DNA of 64,000 nt from assembly GCF_040782645.1 (NCBI RefSeq), contig NZ_CP160403.1, positions 4,306,001 through 4,370,000 on the forward strand, written 5' to 3'. Shown piece after piece: positions 15,500-24,494 of the stretch (position 1 is its first letter; every line of letters starts with the position of its first letter). This DNA is from Streptomyces sp. HUAS ZL42. Lineage in GTDB: Bacteria > Actinomycetota > Actinomycetes > Streptomycetales > Streptomycetaceae. Under the pieces are notes generated by a model. That model was not told the DNA's origin, ran no database searches, and saw only the letters and a program-made list of their open reading frames with translations. Made by a program: the position numbers and the translations under genes.

Positions 15500-16972
15500 A
15501 TGCCCGAGCCCGGAGCCGTCGGCCCGCCGCCGACATCGGGACCCGTCACCGGCGCGCCCCAGCGCCTGCGCGGCGGAGTTCTCGGCATGGCGGACATCGC
15601 CGCCGCCACAATGGCCAACGTCGGCCCGGCCATGAGCTTCTTCTTCGGCTTCGCGTTCCTGGCCACCACCGCGGGCGTCGCCTCCCCGCTGACCATCGTC
15701 GCCGCGGGCATCGCGGTCGCGCTGCTCGGCAACACGCTCGCCGAGTTCTCCCGGGCGCACCCCTCGGCGGGCAGCTTCATCACCTTCGTGGGCAAAACGT
15801 TCGGGCCGGTCAGCGCGGTGACCACGGCCCTGCTGGCCGGCCTCGGCTACATCATCGCGATGGGCTCCGTCATCGCGATCTCCGGCGGGTTCGTGCAGAT
15901 CACGCTGCACCACTACACCGGCGTCGATCTGCCGTGGATCATCTGGACGCTGCTGCTGACCGGACTGTCGGTCGTGCTGATGCTGCGCGGGATCGTGGTC
16001 TCCACCAAGTGGGCCGGCTATTTCTTCGGCGTGGAGATGCTGGTGCTGGTCGTGGTCTCCGTCGCGGCGATCGTCGAACACCGCGGCGACCTCTCGGCCG
16101 CCCCCTTCCTGCCGAGCCACATCAGCCACGGCCTCAACGGCCTGGCGGCCGGATTCCCGCTGGCGGTCTACCTGTTCATCGGCTGGGAGAACTCGGCGGC
16201 GCTGGCGGAGGAGACGGAGAACCCGCGGCGCAACGTCGGCCGCGCCGTGTTCTCCTCCGTCGCGATCATGACCGTGAGCTACATCCTCTTCTCCTACGCC
16301 ACGGTGACCGGCTTCGGCTACGACGTGACCCGGCTGGGCGACTCCCGCATCCCCTTCATCGACGTCGCCCACCACACACTCGGAGCGCTGGCGTTCGTCG
16401 CCTACCTCGGGGGCCTGACCTCCACCCTCGGTGTACTGATCGCCGGCATCAACTCCCAGGCCCGCCTGGTGTTCAACGCCGGACGCGAGGGACTGCTCCC
16501 GTCCTTCTTCGGCTACGTCCACCCCACGCGCCGTACGCCGACCAACGCGATCGTCGCGTTCACCGCCACCTCGCTGCTGATCATCGGCGGCTGGGGGCTG
16601 GGCCACCTGCTCGGGCCCGACGGCGGCTCGATGAACCCGGTGGTCTTCTTCGCCGAGTCCTCGACGCTGGGCGCCATCCTGATCCTGCTGGTCTACCTCG
16701 CGTCCAACATCGCCCTGCCGCTGTACTACCGCAGATACCGGCCACAGGAGTTCCGGACGGTCCGGCACCTGGTGCTGCCCGCGCTCGGCGCCCTGGCGAT
16801 CCTGGTCCCGCTCTACTACCTCGCCAAGCCGGGCCAGCCCGCGCCCTACAACTGGTTCCCCTACGCGGCCCTGGCCGCCCTGCTCGCCTCCGTCGGCTAC
16901 GCGACCCTCCTGGTCCGCCGCGACCCGAGCCTGGCGGAACGCGTCGGGTCCATCGTCGCGGACGTGGAATGA
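15500..16972 (+). CDS. APC family amino-acid permease
   Basis: The 490-residue membrane protein starts at ATG 15500 behind AAGGAG, 76 bp after the GntR gene, so the two probably form an operon. Helix 1 carries MADIAAATMANVGPAMSFFF and the first-half motif LGNTLAEFSRAHPSAGSFIT. Mid-protein FIGWENSAALAEETENPRRN is the APC helix-6-to-7 hallmark. About 12 hydrophobic segments are seen. It imports an amino acid or polyamine, substrate unknown, and is only distantly related to the permease at 13056. Confidence 0.87.
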   Translation: MPEPGAVGPPPTSGPVTGAPQRLRGGVLGMADIAAATMANVGPAMSFFFGFAFLATTAGVASPLTIVAAGIAVALLGNTLAEFSRAHPSAGSFITFVGKTFGPVSAVTTALLAGLGYIIAMGSVIAISGGFVQITLHHYTGVDLPWIIWTLLLTGLSVVLMLRGIVVSTKWAGYFFGVEMLVLVVVSVAAIVEHRGDLSAAPFLPSHISHGLNGLAAGFPLAVYLFIGWENSAALAEETENPRRNVGRAVFSSVAIMTVSYILFSYATVTGFGYDVTRLGDSRIPFIDVAHHTLGALAFVAYLGGLTSTLGVLIAGINSQARLVFNAGREGLLPSFFGYVHPTRRTPTNAIVAFTATSLLIIGGWGLGHLLGPDGGSMNPVVFFAESSTLGAILILLVYLASNIALPLYYRRYRPQEFRTVRHLVLPALGALAILVPLYYLAKPGQPAPYNWFPYAALAALLASVGYATLLVRRDPSLAERVGSIVADVE

Positions 16973-17080
16973 CCAGGGGTGAACGGGTGCCGGGCGGGCC
17001 ATGCCAGGATGATGTTCTGACAGTCACTCACCACGGTTCAGCTGATGGCGGGATACCAGTCCAGGACGGAGCCAGGGATC

Positions 17081-17899
17081 ATGACCTCCCCCAGTGGCGG
17101 CAACGGCGCCCAGTCATTCGAGATCGACACGAGCAAGCCCCACCCGGCCCGGATGTACGACTACTTCCTGGGCGGTAAGGACAACTACGAGGTCGACCAG
17201 GTGGCTGCCGAGAAGTTCATCGAGGCGGCCCCGGAAGTGCGGTTGGCCGTCCGCGCCAACCGCAACTTCCTGCACCGCGCCGTCCGGCACGTCGTCGCCG
17301 AGGGCGGCATCCGGCAGATCCTCGACATCGGCACGGGCCTGCCCACCGAGCCCAACGTCCACCAGATCGCGCGCGCCATCGCCCCCGAGACCCGGATCGC
17401 CTACGTCGACAACGACCCGATCGTGAGCGTCCACTCCATGGCCCTCATGAGCGACGAGGCAGAGACCTCTGTCGTCCTGGCCGACCTGCGCGACCCCCGG
17501 GCCGTCCTCGACCACCCCGACGTACGCAAGGCCATCGACTTCGACCAGCCGCTGGCCCTGCTGCTGGTGGCCGTCCTGCACTTCATCACCGACGCGGAGG
17601 ACCCGGACGGCATCCTCGCCACCCTCCGCGACGCGCTGCCCACCGGTTCCTACCTCGTCCTGTCGCACGCCACGGTCGACATCCACGACAACGACCGCGA
17701 GGACGCGGTGAAGGTCTACAACAGCGCCACCGCCACCCTGAACCCCCGCCCCCGCGGCCGGGTCCTGGACTTCTTCGGCGATTTCACCCTGGTCGACCCG
17801 GGTCTGGTTCTGGTCCCGGACTGGCGCCCCGAAGAGGCACCCGAGCCCGGCACCCCGCCGATCGGCATCTACGGCGGAGTGGCCCGCAAGAACGGCTGA
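17081..17899 (+). CDS. SAM-dependent methyltransferase, SAV2177 family
   Basis: The 272-residue protein starts at ATG 17081 after CAGGGA; an in-frame ATG at 17045 lacks a better site. It begins with the family signature SKPHPARMYDYFLGGKDNYE (about 17-36). The SAM-binding loop ILDIGTGLPTEPNVHQIAR follows (about 86-104), then AYVDNDPIV. Streptomyces carry tens of paralogues, usually beside DUF397/XRE or conservon-like genes, and their substrates are unknown. Just downstream lies a wrecked SCO2522-family gene. Confidence 0.85.
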   Translation: MTSPSGGNGAQSFEIDTSKPHPARMYDYFLGGKDNYEVDQVAAEKFIEAAPEVRLAVRANRNFLHRAVRHVVAEGGIRQILDIGTGLPTEPNVHQIARAIAPETRIAYVDNDPIVSVHSMALMSDEAETSVVLADLRDPRAVLDHPDVRKAIDFDQPLALLLVAVLHFITDAEDPDGILATLRDALPTGSYLVLSHATVDIHDNDREDAVKVYNSATATLNPRPRGRVLDFFGDFTLVDPGLVLVPDWRPEEAPEPGTPPIGIYGGVARKNG

Positions 17900-17929
17900 G
17901 GACCGAGGGCCCGGCTCGACGTTCCGGGC

Positions 17930-18050
17930 CTGCCCGAGGGCAAACGGCCCCGGATCAGCACCTGCTTTCTCATCGACGACTACTTCAGCCGCCTCGCCGG
18001 ACCCGCCGAACTGATACCGCCCCTGCCGGAGGAGGCCGAGGTGCCCGCGC
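17930..18050 (+). pseudogene. N-terminal fragment of a SCO2522-family protein
   Basis: The plus strand encodes GLPEGKRPRISTCFLIDDYF, then SRLAGPAELIPPL, the conserved middle of Streptomyces SCO2522-family proteins. There is no start codon or ribosome site, and the sequence loses homology at about 18045. The matching C-terminal part is found next to it on the opposite strand, so the gene was broken by an inversion. Confidence 0.55.
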
Positions 18051-18088
18051 GCCCCGGTCTCGCTGGGGCTGCCAGGTTCCCCTGGAGT

Positions 18089-18327
18089 TCAGTGCCGCCG
18101 AGTTGCGCCGGGCCGGTGCGCGGCGGCCGTTGGTGAGCCAGCCGGTGCGGCTGACGGGCGGACGGAAGCCGGTGCTGCCGGGCGGCGGGGACTCGACCAG
18201 ACGGCCGAACACGGACTCGGCGAGCCCCCGGTCCGGCCTGCCGGGATCGGTGGCGGCGCAGCCGGCCTCCCGGGATCGGTGGCGGCGCAGCCGGACTCCC
18301 GGGCCAGGTAGGCGATCGTCAGCCCGG
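18089..18327 (-). pseudogene. inverted C-terminal fragment of the SCO2522-family protein
   Basis: On the minus strand LTIAYLARESGCAATDPGRP continues, after a frame change, as GLAESVFGRLVESPPPGSTG then FRPPVSRTGWLTNGRRAP, the C-terminal half of the same family. A 29-bp tandem duplication (18242-18299) causes the frame change; removing one copy restores one frame. So two independent lesions, an inversion and a duplication, inactivate the gene. Confidence 0.55.
18242..18299. repeat. 29-bp tandem duplication inside the pseudogene
   Basis: The unit starting CGGGATCGGTGGCGGCGCAG occurs at 18242 and again at 18271 with one mismatch. Because 29 is not a multiple of three it shifts the reading frame of the SCO2522-family fragment. 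Confidence 0.85.
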
Positions 18328-18349
18328 CCGCGACGGTGACATGAGCGCC

Positions 18350-19078
18350 CCGGGGAGACGACACGTCCGGTCCTGGCCTGCGGCGAGGTGCTTACCTGCC
18401 TGCTGCCCACCCGGCGGCCATCCCGCCGGGCCACCGCCCGGATACCGGCCGCGATGGCACGCCGCGACCCGGGCAGCATGGAACTGCTGCTCGATGCGGG
18501 CTGCGGACTCCGTCGGCAACAGCGCGTCCGTCGCCCAGCTGCCCGCCGCCTGACAGCACACCGCCGGGGTCCACTCCGACCCCGGACTGCCGGCCGCGCT
18601 GACCACCGACCGCGATGCGGACCACGGTCCCGCACCGGATCCCCGGAGCGTCGCATGAGCGCGGGTCGCGGTGACCGGCGCCGAACGGCCACCGGGAAGT
18701 CCGCTTCGCGGACGCGCCTCGGCCAAGAGCTAGGAGCTTGGCCCGACAGGCGCGCGAGAACACCTGCCGCACAGGGTCACGATGCGCACGGAACCCGGGC
18801 CGACCACCGAAACACCCCGGTACCACCGGCTCTGGGGGAAGCCCGGCACACGGCGCCCCGGACACCACCCGCGGCACCCGCTGGATCACCTTCGCAGGGG
18901 CAGCATCCTCGCGCCACGAACCGCGACTGAGCCCGCCCCCGGATTGCCACCACTGCCGCTCAAACATGGAATCTCGGTCAACTCACCCGCACGGCAAGGG
19001 CTTTCGAGGCATATTTGCCATGATCCGCCTCGCCCGACCGGGCGGGGACACCACGGGGAACCCATCCAGGAGTCTGCG
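18350..19078. other. 729-bp degenerate stretch without a supported gene
   Basis: Long minus-strand frames exist (for example one containing SAARIEQQFHAARVAACHRG near 18480), but they lack starts and known domains and continue from the SCO2522-family wreckage. The region probably holds further decayed sequence. The last 60 bp contain the promoter and ribosome site of the amidase gene. Confidence 0.45.
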
Positions 19079-20011
19079 GTGACCAAGACAGGACCTCAGC
19101 GATACCCGGGCGCGAGCCGGGCGAACTGGTACCAGGACGACTTCGGCGGTGACGCGATGGAAGTCAACGTCGTCGTGCTCCACACCACCGAGGGGCGCAC
19201 GCTGCCGGGGTACGGCGGGGGGTCTTCCGCACCGAACCTGACGGCCGTGCCCGACCTCTCGGCGAAGAAGCTGAAGTGGTACCAGCACTTCGACATCGAG
19301 TCCTCGTCGAGAGCTCTGGTCAATCTGCGGGGCGGCGTCGAGACCAACACGGCGAACGTGTGCCAGGTCGAGCTGGTCGGCACCTGCGATCCGAAGACCC
19401 ACGCCAAGTGGACGGCCGCCGGGCATGCCCACGTGTACTGGCCGGACGCCCCGGACTGGGCGCTGCAGGGCGTCGCACGGTTCCTGGCCTGGATGCACGA
19501 GGAGCACGGCGTACCGCTGTCGGGGCCGAAGGAGTGGCCCGCGTACCCCAGCTCCTACGGCAAGGGCAGCGGGGCCCGGATGACCGGCGCCGAGTGGAAC
19601 AAGTTCAAGGGGGTCTGCGGGCACCTGCACGTACCCGAGAACGACCATGGCGACCCGGGTGCGATCGACTTCGCCCGGCTCATCAAGGAGGCCAAGGCCG
19701 ACCTGGACCTGGGCGACGGCAACCCCGGGGGCTCCGCCCCCTCCAAGCCGACGAAGCCCACCACACCGAAGATCCCCACCTACCCCGGCCGCAAGTACTT
19801 CCGCGACGGCGCCACCAACGCCCACGTCCTGCAGCTCGGCAAGCAGCTGGTGAAGCGCGGGTTCGGCGATCACTACCGGGTCGGGCCCAGCAAGACCTGG
19901 GGTGAGGCGGACCGGCTCAACGTGCGCGACTTCCAGAAGTCGAAGAGGGAGCTGAGGGGTGACGCCGACGGCTACCCCGGTCCGCTGACCTGGCGTCTGC
20001 TGTTCGCCTGA
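19079..20011 (+). CDS. phage-endolysin-like N-acetylmuramoyl-L-alanine amidase with peptidoglycan-binding domain
   Basis: The 310-residue protein starts at GTG 19079 after AGGAG. Residues about 1-200 resemble amidase_2/PGRP-like lysins: NVVVLHTTEG carries the first zinc histidine, WYQHFDIESSSRALVNLRGG the substrate strand and VCGHLHVPENDHGDPGAIDF the later zinc histidines. A Pro/Lys/Thr linker (about 220-235) leads to a C-terminal repeat domain ending DADGYPGPLTWRLLF, a PG_binding_1-like fold. No signal peptide is seen, as in phage lysins that use a holin. It stands alone here with no other phage genes. Confidence 0.8.
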   Translation: MTKTGPQRYPGASRANWYQDDFGGDAMEVNVVVLHTTEGRTLPGYGGGSSAPNLTAVPDLSAKKLKWYQHFDIESSSRALVNLRGGVETNTANVCQVELVGTCDPKTHAKWTAAGHAHVYWPDAPDWALQGVARFLAWMHEEHGVPLSGPKEWPAYPSSYGKGSGARMTGAEWNKFKGVCGHLHVPENDHGDPGAIDFARLIKEAKADLDLGDGNPGGSAPSKPTKPTTPKIPTYPGRKYFRDGATNAHVLQLGKQLVKRGFGDHYRVGPSKTWGEADRLNVRDFQKSKRELRGDADGYPGPLTWRLLFA

Positions 20012-20028
20012 GGGTTCGCCCTCAGGCG
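20005..20028 (+). terminator. TTCG-loop hairpin overlapping the amidase stop codon
   Basis: A perfect 10-bp stem CGCCTGAGGG with a stable TTCG tetraloop contains the TGA stop of the amidase gene (20009-20011). Confidence 0.7.
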
Positions 20029-20030
20029 GG

Positions 20031-20067
20031 TCCGGGCCGCCCACCGTATCCGCGTGGGCGGCCCGGA
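20031..20067. terminator. second hairpin terminator after the amidase gene
   Basis: A perfect 14-bp stem TCCGGGCCGCCCAC with a 9-nt loop follows the first hairpin by 2 bp, giving a tandem terminator. The following 270 bp up to the histidine kinase stop hold no supported gene. Confidence 0.75.
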
Positions 20068-20341
20068 TCACGTCCGGCAGCGGGTGCCCCTCCGGCAGGA
20101 CGCCACTGGCGAACCGGCCGCCGGGCCAGGTCAAGGACGCCGGCTGCGCGCACAGCCACGGGTCGGCGGCGCAGGCCGGGGCCACGCACCGCTCCGACTG
20201 GGGCCGAGGCCGGCCTCGAGACCCAGGCGCTCCAGGCGCCCGCGAGGTGTGCCGGATCCCCGACTCGGCCGCGCTGCCGGTCGCGCTCGGGATCGCGATC
20301 AGCGCCGGCAGCGTCCGGGCGGCGGCTCCGCGTCCCCCGTC

Positions 20342-21757
20342 TCAGGCACCCCCGCCCACCGTGAACCCGATCACCGACCCGCCCCCGTCCCTCCGGAACG
20401 CGAACGGCGCTCCCCCATGCGCCAGGGCCACCTCCCGCACGATGGACAGGCCGAGACCGGAGCCGGGCAGGGAGCGGGCGTCGGCGGCGCGGTAGAAGCG
20501 GTCGAAGATGCGGACCAAGTCGCAGTCGGCGACTCCGGGGCCGCGATCGAGGACCTCGACGCGGACCGTGCCGGGCCGGGCGGGCCCGGCGACGGTGATC
20601 TCGATGGGTGAGGTGCCGTCGCGGTCGAACTTCGCCGCGTTCTCGACCAGGTTCGAGACCGCGCGCGTCAGCATCCCGGGCCGCCCGTCGGTCGTCGTGT
20701 CTCCGCTCGAGCGGACCGTGATCCGCCGTCCGCTGCGGCGGCGGGTCAGGCCCGCCACCTCCTCGGCGATGTCGGCGAGGTCGACCCGCTGCGGCGGCTC
20801 GGTGTCGGACTGGCCGGCCGCCAGGTCGACCAACTCGTTGACCAGGTCGGTGAGTTCGCGGGCCTCCTGGGTCAGGTCCGCCACCAGTTCGTCGCGGGTG
20901 GCGGGCGGGAGTTCGTCGATCCTGCGCAGCAGCGAGATGTTCGTACGCAACGACGTCAGCGGCGTACGCAGTTCGTGTCCCGCGTCCTGGACCAGACGGC
21001 GCTGGTCCTCCTCGGACTGGGCGAGGCGGCCCAGCATGCGGTCGAAGGCACGGCCGAGGCGGCCCACCTCGTCGTAGCCGGTGACGGGCACCTGGATGCC
21101 GAGGCGGCGGGTGCGCGCGACGTCCTCGGCGGCCGAGGTGAGGACGACCAGGCGGCGGGTGATGCGCCGCGCCAGCCACCAGCCGAACAGTCCTGCGAGC
21201 GTCACGACGGCCGCCATCAGCAGGAACGTCCGCTGCTGCAACGCCCGCAGCAGGTCCTCGGTGTCGCTGAACTCCTGCGCGACCTGCACCGCGCCCCGGC
21301 CGCCGCCGAGGGAGACCGTCGCGATGCGGTAGATGTCGCTGCCCACCTCGACGTCCTTGTGCTCGGTCAGCCCGCCGGCGGCGGCGCCGGCCGCGACCCT
21401 CCGGTCGGCGGCCGTGACCGGCAGCCCCGGGCTGCCCGGGTCGACGACGCCGCCGTCCGGACCGAGCACCTGCACGTCCGTGCGGGCGGGCCGCACCAGG
21501 TCATGACCGGGGGCCGACGAGGAGAAGTCCTCGGGCGTCATCCGGCGCTGGCGCACCTCGTCCCGCAGGTCCTGCACGACCTCGTCGAACACCGACTGCT
21601 GGTCCACGCGCACCAGCCGGGCGGCGGCGTTGTACGACAGGATGCCCACGAGGACGGTGACGGCCGCGGTCACCGCCGCGAAGGACACCGCGAACGTGGT
21701 GCCGAGCGAGACCAGCTTCGGCCGCCGTCCGGTCAGCAGCCGGCGGAGACGGCCCAC
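20342..21757 (-). CDS. two-component sensor histidine kinase
   Basis: The 471-residue kinase starts at GTG 21757 immediately after the stop of its response regulator. Two membrane helices (about 19-40 and 179-200) flank a roughly 135-residue extracytoplasmic sensor. A HAMP segment (about 200-250), H-box AGHELRTPLTSL, N-box NLVENAAKFD and G-boxes GPGV and GSGLGLSIV are all intact. The layout resembles MprB/CseC-type envelope-stress kinases, but the signal cannot be assigned. No third gene such as a lipoprotein or protease partner follows. Confidence 0.92.
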   Translation of the reverse strand: MGRLRRLLTGRRPKLVSLGTTFAVSFAAVTAAVTVLVGILSYNAAARLVRVDQQSVFDEVVQDLRDEVRQRRMTPEDFSSSAPGHDLVRPARTDVQVLGPDGGVVDPGSPGLPVTAADRRVAAGAAAGGLTEHKDVEVGSDIYRIATVSLGGGRGAVQVAQEFSDTEDLLRALQQRTFLLMAAVVTLAGLFGWWLARRITRRLVVLTSAAEDVARTRRLGIQVPVTGYDEVGRLGRAFDRMLGRLAQSEEDQRRLVQDAGHELRTPLTSLRTNISLLRRIDELPPATRDELVADLTQEARELTDLVNELVDLAAGQSDTEPPQRVDLADIAEEVAGLTRRRSGRRITVRSSGDTTTDGRPGMLTRAVSNLVENAAKFDRDGTSPIEITVAGPARPGTVRVEVLDRGPGVADCDLVRIFDRFYRAADARSLPGSGLGLSIVREVALAHGGAPFAFRRDGGGSVIGFTVGGGA

Positions 21758-22492
21758 TCAGTCCTCCCGCAGCACGTAACCCACCCCGCGGACCGTGTGG
21801 ATCAGCTGCGGCGCGCCCGGCTCGTCGAGCTTGCGGCGCAGGTAGCCGACGTACACGGCGAGGTTCTTGGAGCCGGGCCCGAAGTCGTAGCCCCAGATGC
21901 GGTCGTAGATCGTGGAGTGGTCGAGGACGATGCCGGCGTTGCGCACGAGCAGTTCGAGCAGCTCGAACTCGGTGCGGGTCAGCTCCAGCTCACGGCCGCC
22001 GCGCCAGGCCCGGCGGGCCTGCGGGTCCATGCGCAGGCCCGCCGCCTCCAGATACCGCTCGGGGGTCTGCGAGGCCTGCTTCGGAATGTCGACGCGGACC
22101 TCGCTGACCGGGGTCTCGGGGGCCGGGCTGGTGCGGCGCAGCAGGGCGCGCAGCCTGGCGAAGACCTCCTCGACGTCGAACGGCTTGAGGACGTAGTCGT
22201 CCGCGCCCGCGTCCAGGCCCGCGATCCGGTCCGCGGTCTCGACGAGCGCGGTGAGCATGAGGATGGGGGTGCGGTCGCCCTCGGCGCGCAGCACCCGGCA
22301 GACCTGCAGCCCGTCGATGCCGGGCATCATCACGTCCAGGACGAGCACGTCCGGCGGCGTCCTGTGGGCATGCGCCAGCGCCTCCACCCCGTCGGCGACC
22401 GCGGTGACCCGGTAGCCCTCCAGGGTCAGGGCGCGTTCCAGGGCGTGGCGGATGGCGCGGTCGTCTTCGGCGAGGAGCACAGTCTGGGGCAC
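21758..22492 (-). CDS. OmpR/PhoB-family response regulator
   Basis: The 244-residue protein has a receiver domain with acidic pair EDD (9-11), phosphoacceptor Asp in LVLDVMMPG (about 50-58), the switch Thr in MLTAL and Lys in VLKPFD. It is followed by a winged-helix output domain (about 150-244; LTRTEFELLELLVRNAGIVL, then YLRRKLD). An unusual 30-residue linker (about 118-150) joins them. It starts at GTG 22492 and is directly followed by its kinase gene. Confidence 0.93.
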   Translation of the reverse strand: MPQTVLLAEDDRAIRHALERALTLEGYRVTAVADGVEALAHAHRTPPDVLVLDVMMPGIDGLQVCRVLRAEGDRTPILMLTALVETADRIAGLDAGADDYVLKPFDVEEVFARLRALLRRTSPAPETPVSEVRVDIPKQASQTPERYLEAAGLRMDPQARRAWRGGRELELTRTEFELLELLVRNAGIVLDHSTIYDRIWGYDFGPGSKNLAVYVGYLRRKLDEPGAPQLIHTVRGVGYVLRED

Positions 22493-22618
22493 GGATCCAG
22501 TCTGCCAAGGCCTCCGGCGGTACGGCCGGGGTGAGCAGGCGGACGATCACCCTTTTTACCTGGCTCTCACCGTCACACAGCCGCCCCTGGCCGACGGCCT
22601 GCTGTCCTCTCACCAAGA

Positions 22619-22641
22619 CTGTCAGTGCCCCGCCCTACGAT
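22619..22641 (+). promoter_or_regulatory. PafBC/RecA-independent-type promoter, leaderless
   Basis: CTGTCAGTG, an 8-bp spacer and TACGAT match TTGTC(A/G)GTG-N8-TAnnnT, the mycobacterial RecA-independent DNA-damage promoter used by PafBC. The -10 ends 6 bp before ATG 22648, so transcription would start at or next to the start codon. No ribosome site is present, consistent with a leaderless mRNA. Confidence 0.6.
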
Positions 22642-22647
22642 CCCCAC

Positions 22648-23439
22648 ATGGCCGCCCCACGCCGCGACACCCGAGGCATCGTCGACGCCGCGGAGTTCCT
22701 CGCGCACGTGCGCTTCCGCCGCCGCGAGCCGGCGGAGCCGCTGCGCCCCTACCTGGAGCACTACTGGCTGATCGACTGGGACCTGACCCAGCCGTACGCG
22801 TCCCACGTGGTCCCGCACCCCTCCGTGAACATCGTCTTCCAGCAGTTCGCCGGGCAGGAGCCGTTCGTGGAGGTCGCCGGTATCGGGCTCGGCCTCTTCA
22901 CCCAGAAGCTGGAGGGGAAGGGCCGGGTGTGCGGAATCCAGTTCCGGCCCGGCGGCTTCCGCCCCTTCGCGCCGGAGCACCCGGCGACGGAGTGGACGGG
23001 CCGACGGATCCGGCTCCCGGACGCGTCACCCGAGACCGTCCTGACCCCCGACGACGAGGACGCCCGCGTCGCCGCACTCGACGCCTTCCTCCTCGCCCTC
23101 GGCCCCCACCCCGACCCCCAGGCCGACCTGGCGATGACCCTCGTCGACCGCATCCGCACCGACCGCACGATCCGCCGCGTCGGCGACTTCGCCCGAGCCG
23201 AGGGTCTGTCCGTACGGCTGCTGCAGCGCCTGTTCGCCGCGTACGTCGGCGTCGGCCCGAAGTGGGTCCTCCTGCGCTACCGCATCCACGAGGCCCTGGA
23301 ACGCGCGGAGACGGAACAGCCGGTGGACTGGGCGGCACTGGCCGCCGACCTGGGCTACGCCGACCAGGCCCACCTGGTACGCGACTTCACGGCGACGGTG
23401 GGGGTGCCTCCGGCGGCGTATGCGCAGGCCGTGCACTGA
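22648..23439 (+). CDS. AraC family regulator with DUF6597-like N-terminal domain
   Basis: The 263-residue protein has an N-terminal beta-rich domain (about 15-120; LRPYLEHYWLIDWDLTQPYA, then VVPHPSVNIVFQ) typical of AraC-type proteins with a DUF6597 domain. A C-terminal pair of helix-turn-helices follows (about 165-260; VGDFARAEGLSVRLLQRLFA and YADQAHLVRDFTATVGVPPA). Start at ATG 22648 with a promoter pattern suggesting induction by DNA damage. The second HTH keeps the AraC signature spacing. Target genes are unknown; the adjacent quinone oxidoreductase gene is convergent. Confidence 0.87.
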   Translation: MAAPRRDTRGIVDAAEFLAHVRFRRREPAEPLRPYLEHYWLIDWDLTQPYASHVVPHPSVNIVFQQFAGQEPFVEVAGIGLGLFTQKLEGKGRVCGIQFRPGGFRPFAPEHPATEWTGRRIRLPDASPETVLTPDDEDARVAALDAFLLALGPHPDPQADLAMTLVDRIRTDRTIRRVGDFARAEGLSVRLLQRLFAAYVGVGPKWVLLRYRIHEALERAETEQPVDWAALAADLGYADQAHLVRDFTATVGVPPAAYAQAVH

Positions 23440-23469
23440 GCCCAGCTCCCAACGCAGGCGAGCCGGAAA

Positions 23470-24360
23470 TCAAGGCACCAGCACCAGCCGCCCCCGCACC
23501 CCACCCTCCGCAAGCCGCGCGTGTGCCTTCGCGGCCTCGTCCAGCGCATACGTCTCGGCCACCCGCAGCGTCAGCACCCCCTCGTCGACCAGCCCGACCA
23601 GCTCGGCCAGCCGCGCCCCGTCCGCGGTCACCGAGACCGCGTCGGTCCGCACACCCCTGGCGGACGCCGGGTGGGCCCCCGGGATGACACCGACGAACGC
23701 ACCCCCGTCCCGCACCCACGCAAGCGCCTCCTCACCGAGGATCGCCGCGTCCAGCACGGCGTCGACGCCACCCGGCTCGACGGCACCGCTCACGAAACGC
23801 GCCGCCCCCAGCGAACGTACGAGCTCCTCGTCCTCCGCGCGGGCCAGCGCGGTCACCGACACCCCGCGGTGGGCGGCGAGCTGGACGGCGTACCCGCCGA
23901 CCGCGCCCGCCGCCCCGGTCACCAGCAGCGACTGACCCGGTGTCAGCTCCAGCAGGTCCAGGGCCTGTACGGCGGTCAGCGCGTTCAGCGGCAACGTGGC
24001 AGCGTGCGCCGCGTCCACCGTCGCCGGCGCCTTGGCCACGGCGTCCGTGTCCACGACGACGTACTCGGCGTGCGTGCCCAGCGGCTTCACCATGCCGTGG
24101 TCGAGCGCCACGACCTCGTCGCCCACGTTCCACGCGGTGGCCACGCCGACCGCGTCCACGGTCCCGGCGACATCCCAGCCGAGCCCGATCTGCTTGCCCG
24201 CACCGCCGAAGCCGCCGGCCCGCACGCCCGCGTCCACCGGGTTCAGCGCGGCCGCGGCGACCTTGATCCGCACCTGCCGTGCGGCCGGCTCGGGCACCTC
24301 GGTCTCCACGACCCGCACGGCCTCGGGTCCGCCGAACTCCGTCACTACTGCAGCACGCAT
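23470..24360 (-). CDS. zinc-independent NADP-dependent quinone oxidoreductase (MDR family)
   Basis: The 296-residue enzyme starts MRAAVVTEFGGPEAVRVVET. It has the MDR catalytic fold and the NADPH loop LLVTGAAGAVGGYAVQLAAH (about 143-162). It lacks the zinc-binding cysteines of alcohol dehydrogenases, as in QOR-type reductases of quinones or enals. Start ATG 24360 after GGGAGAG. It is divergent from an HxlR regulator, a pairing typical of electrophile- or quinone-responsive regulation. Confidence 0.88.
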   Translation of the reverse strand: MRAAVVTEFGGPEAVRVVETEVPEPAARQVRIKVAAAALNPVDAGVRAGGFGGAGKQIGLGWDVAGTVDAVGVATAWNVGDEVVALDHGMVKPLGTHAEYVVVDTDAVAKAPATVDAAHAATLPLNALTAVQALDLLELTPGQSLLVTGAAGAVGGYAVQLAAHRGVSVTALARAEDEELVRSLGAARFVSGAVEPGGVDAVLDAAILGEEALAWVRDGGAFVGVIPGAHPASARGVRTDAVSVTADGARLAELVGLVDEGVLTLRVAETYALDEAAKAHARLAEGGVRGRLVLVP

Positions 24361-24424
24361 GTCAACTCTCCCTGAAATAAACGGCTTTGCGAGGAATCCG
24401 ATGATTTCCCCTCAGCTGTCGACA

Positions 24425-24480
24425 ACCCTAGGAAGAGCTGCTATCCATTAGGAAGTAGTTACCTGAAAGTGCCTACCTCA
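24425..24480. promoter_or_regulatory. probable HxlR operator region
   Basis: Between the divergent oxidoreductase and HxlR genes is an AT-richer stretch with repeated TAGGAAG (near 24431 and 24450) and a half-symmetric GTAGTTACC...GTGCCTACC. HxlR proteins usually bind such GTA(G/T)...TAC elements at divergent promoters. Exact boundaries are uncertain. Confidence 0.4.
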
Positions 24481-24494
24481 CCGGGAGGAGAGCC

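Noticed and set aside
18319..18726. 135-codon minus-strand frame with an Ala/Arg-rich product
   Set aside because: No start signal and no domain; likely decayed or non-coding sequence beside the SCO2522-family pseudogene.
20040..20341. Possible small gene in the gap between the amidase and the histidine kinase
   Set aside because: Minus frames there have no start codon, ribosome site or recognisable domain; the region is explained by terminators.
23860..23885. TGTCGGTG on the minus strand
   Set aside because: It is inside the quinone oxidoreductase coding sequence with no -10 element at 8 bp.
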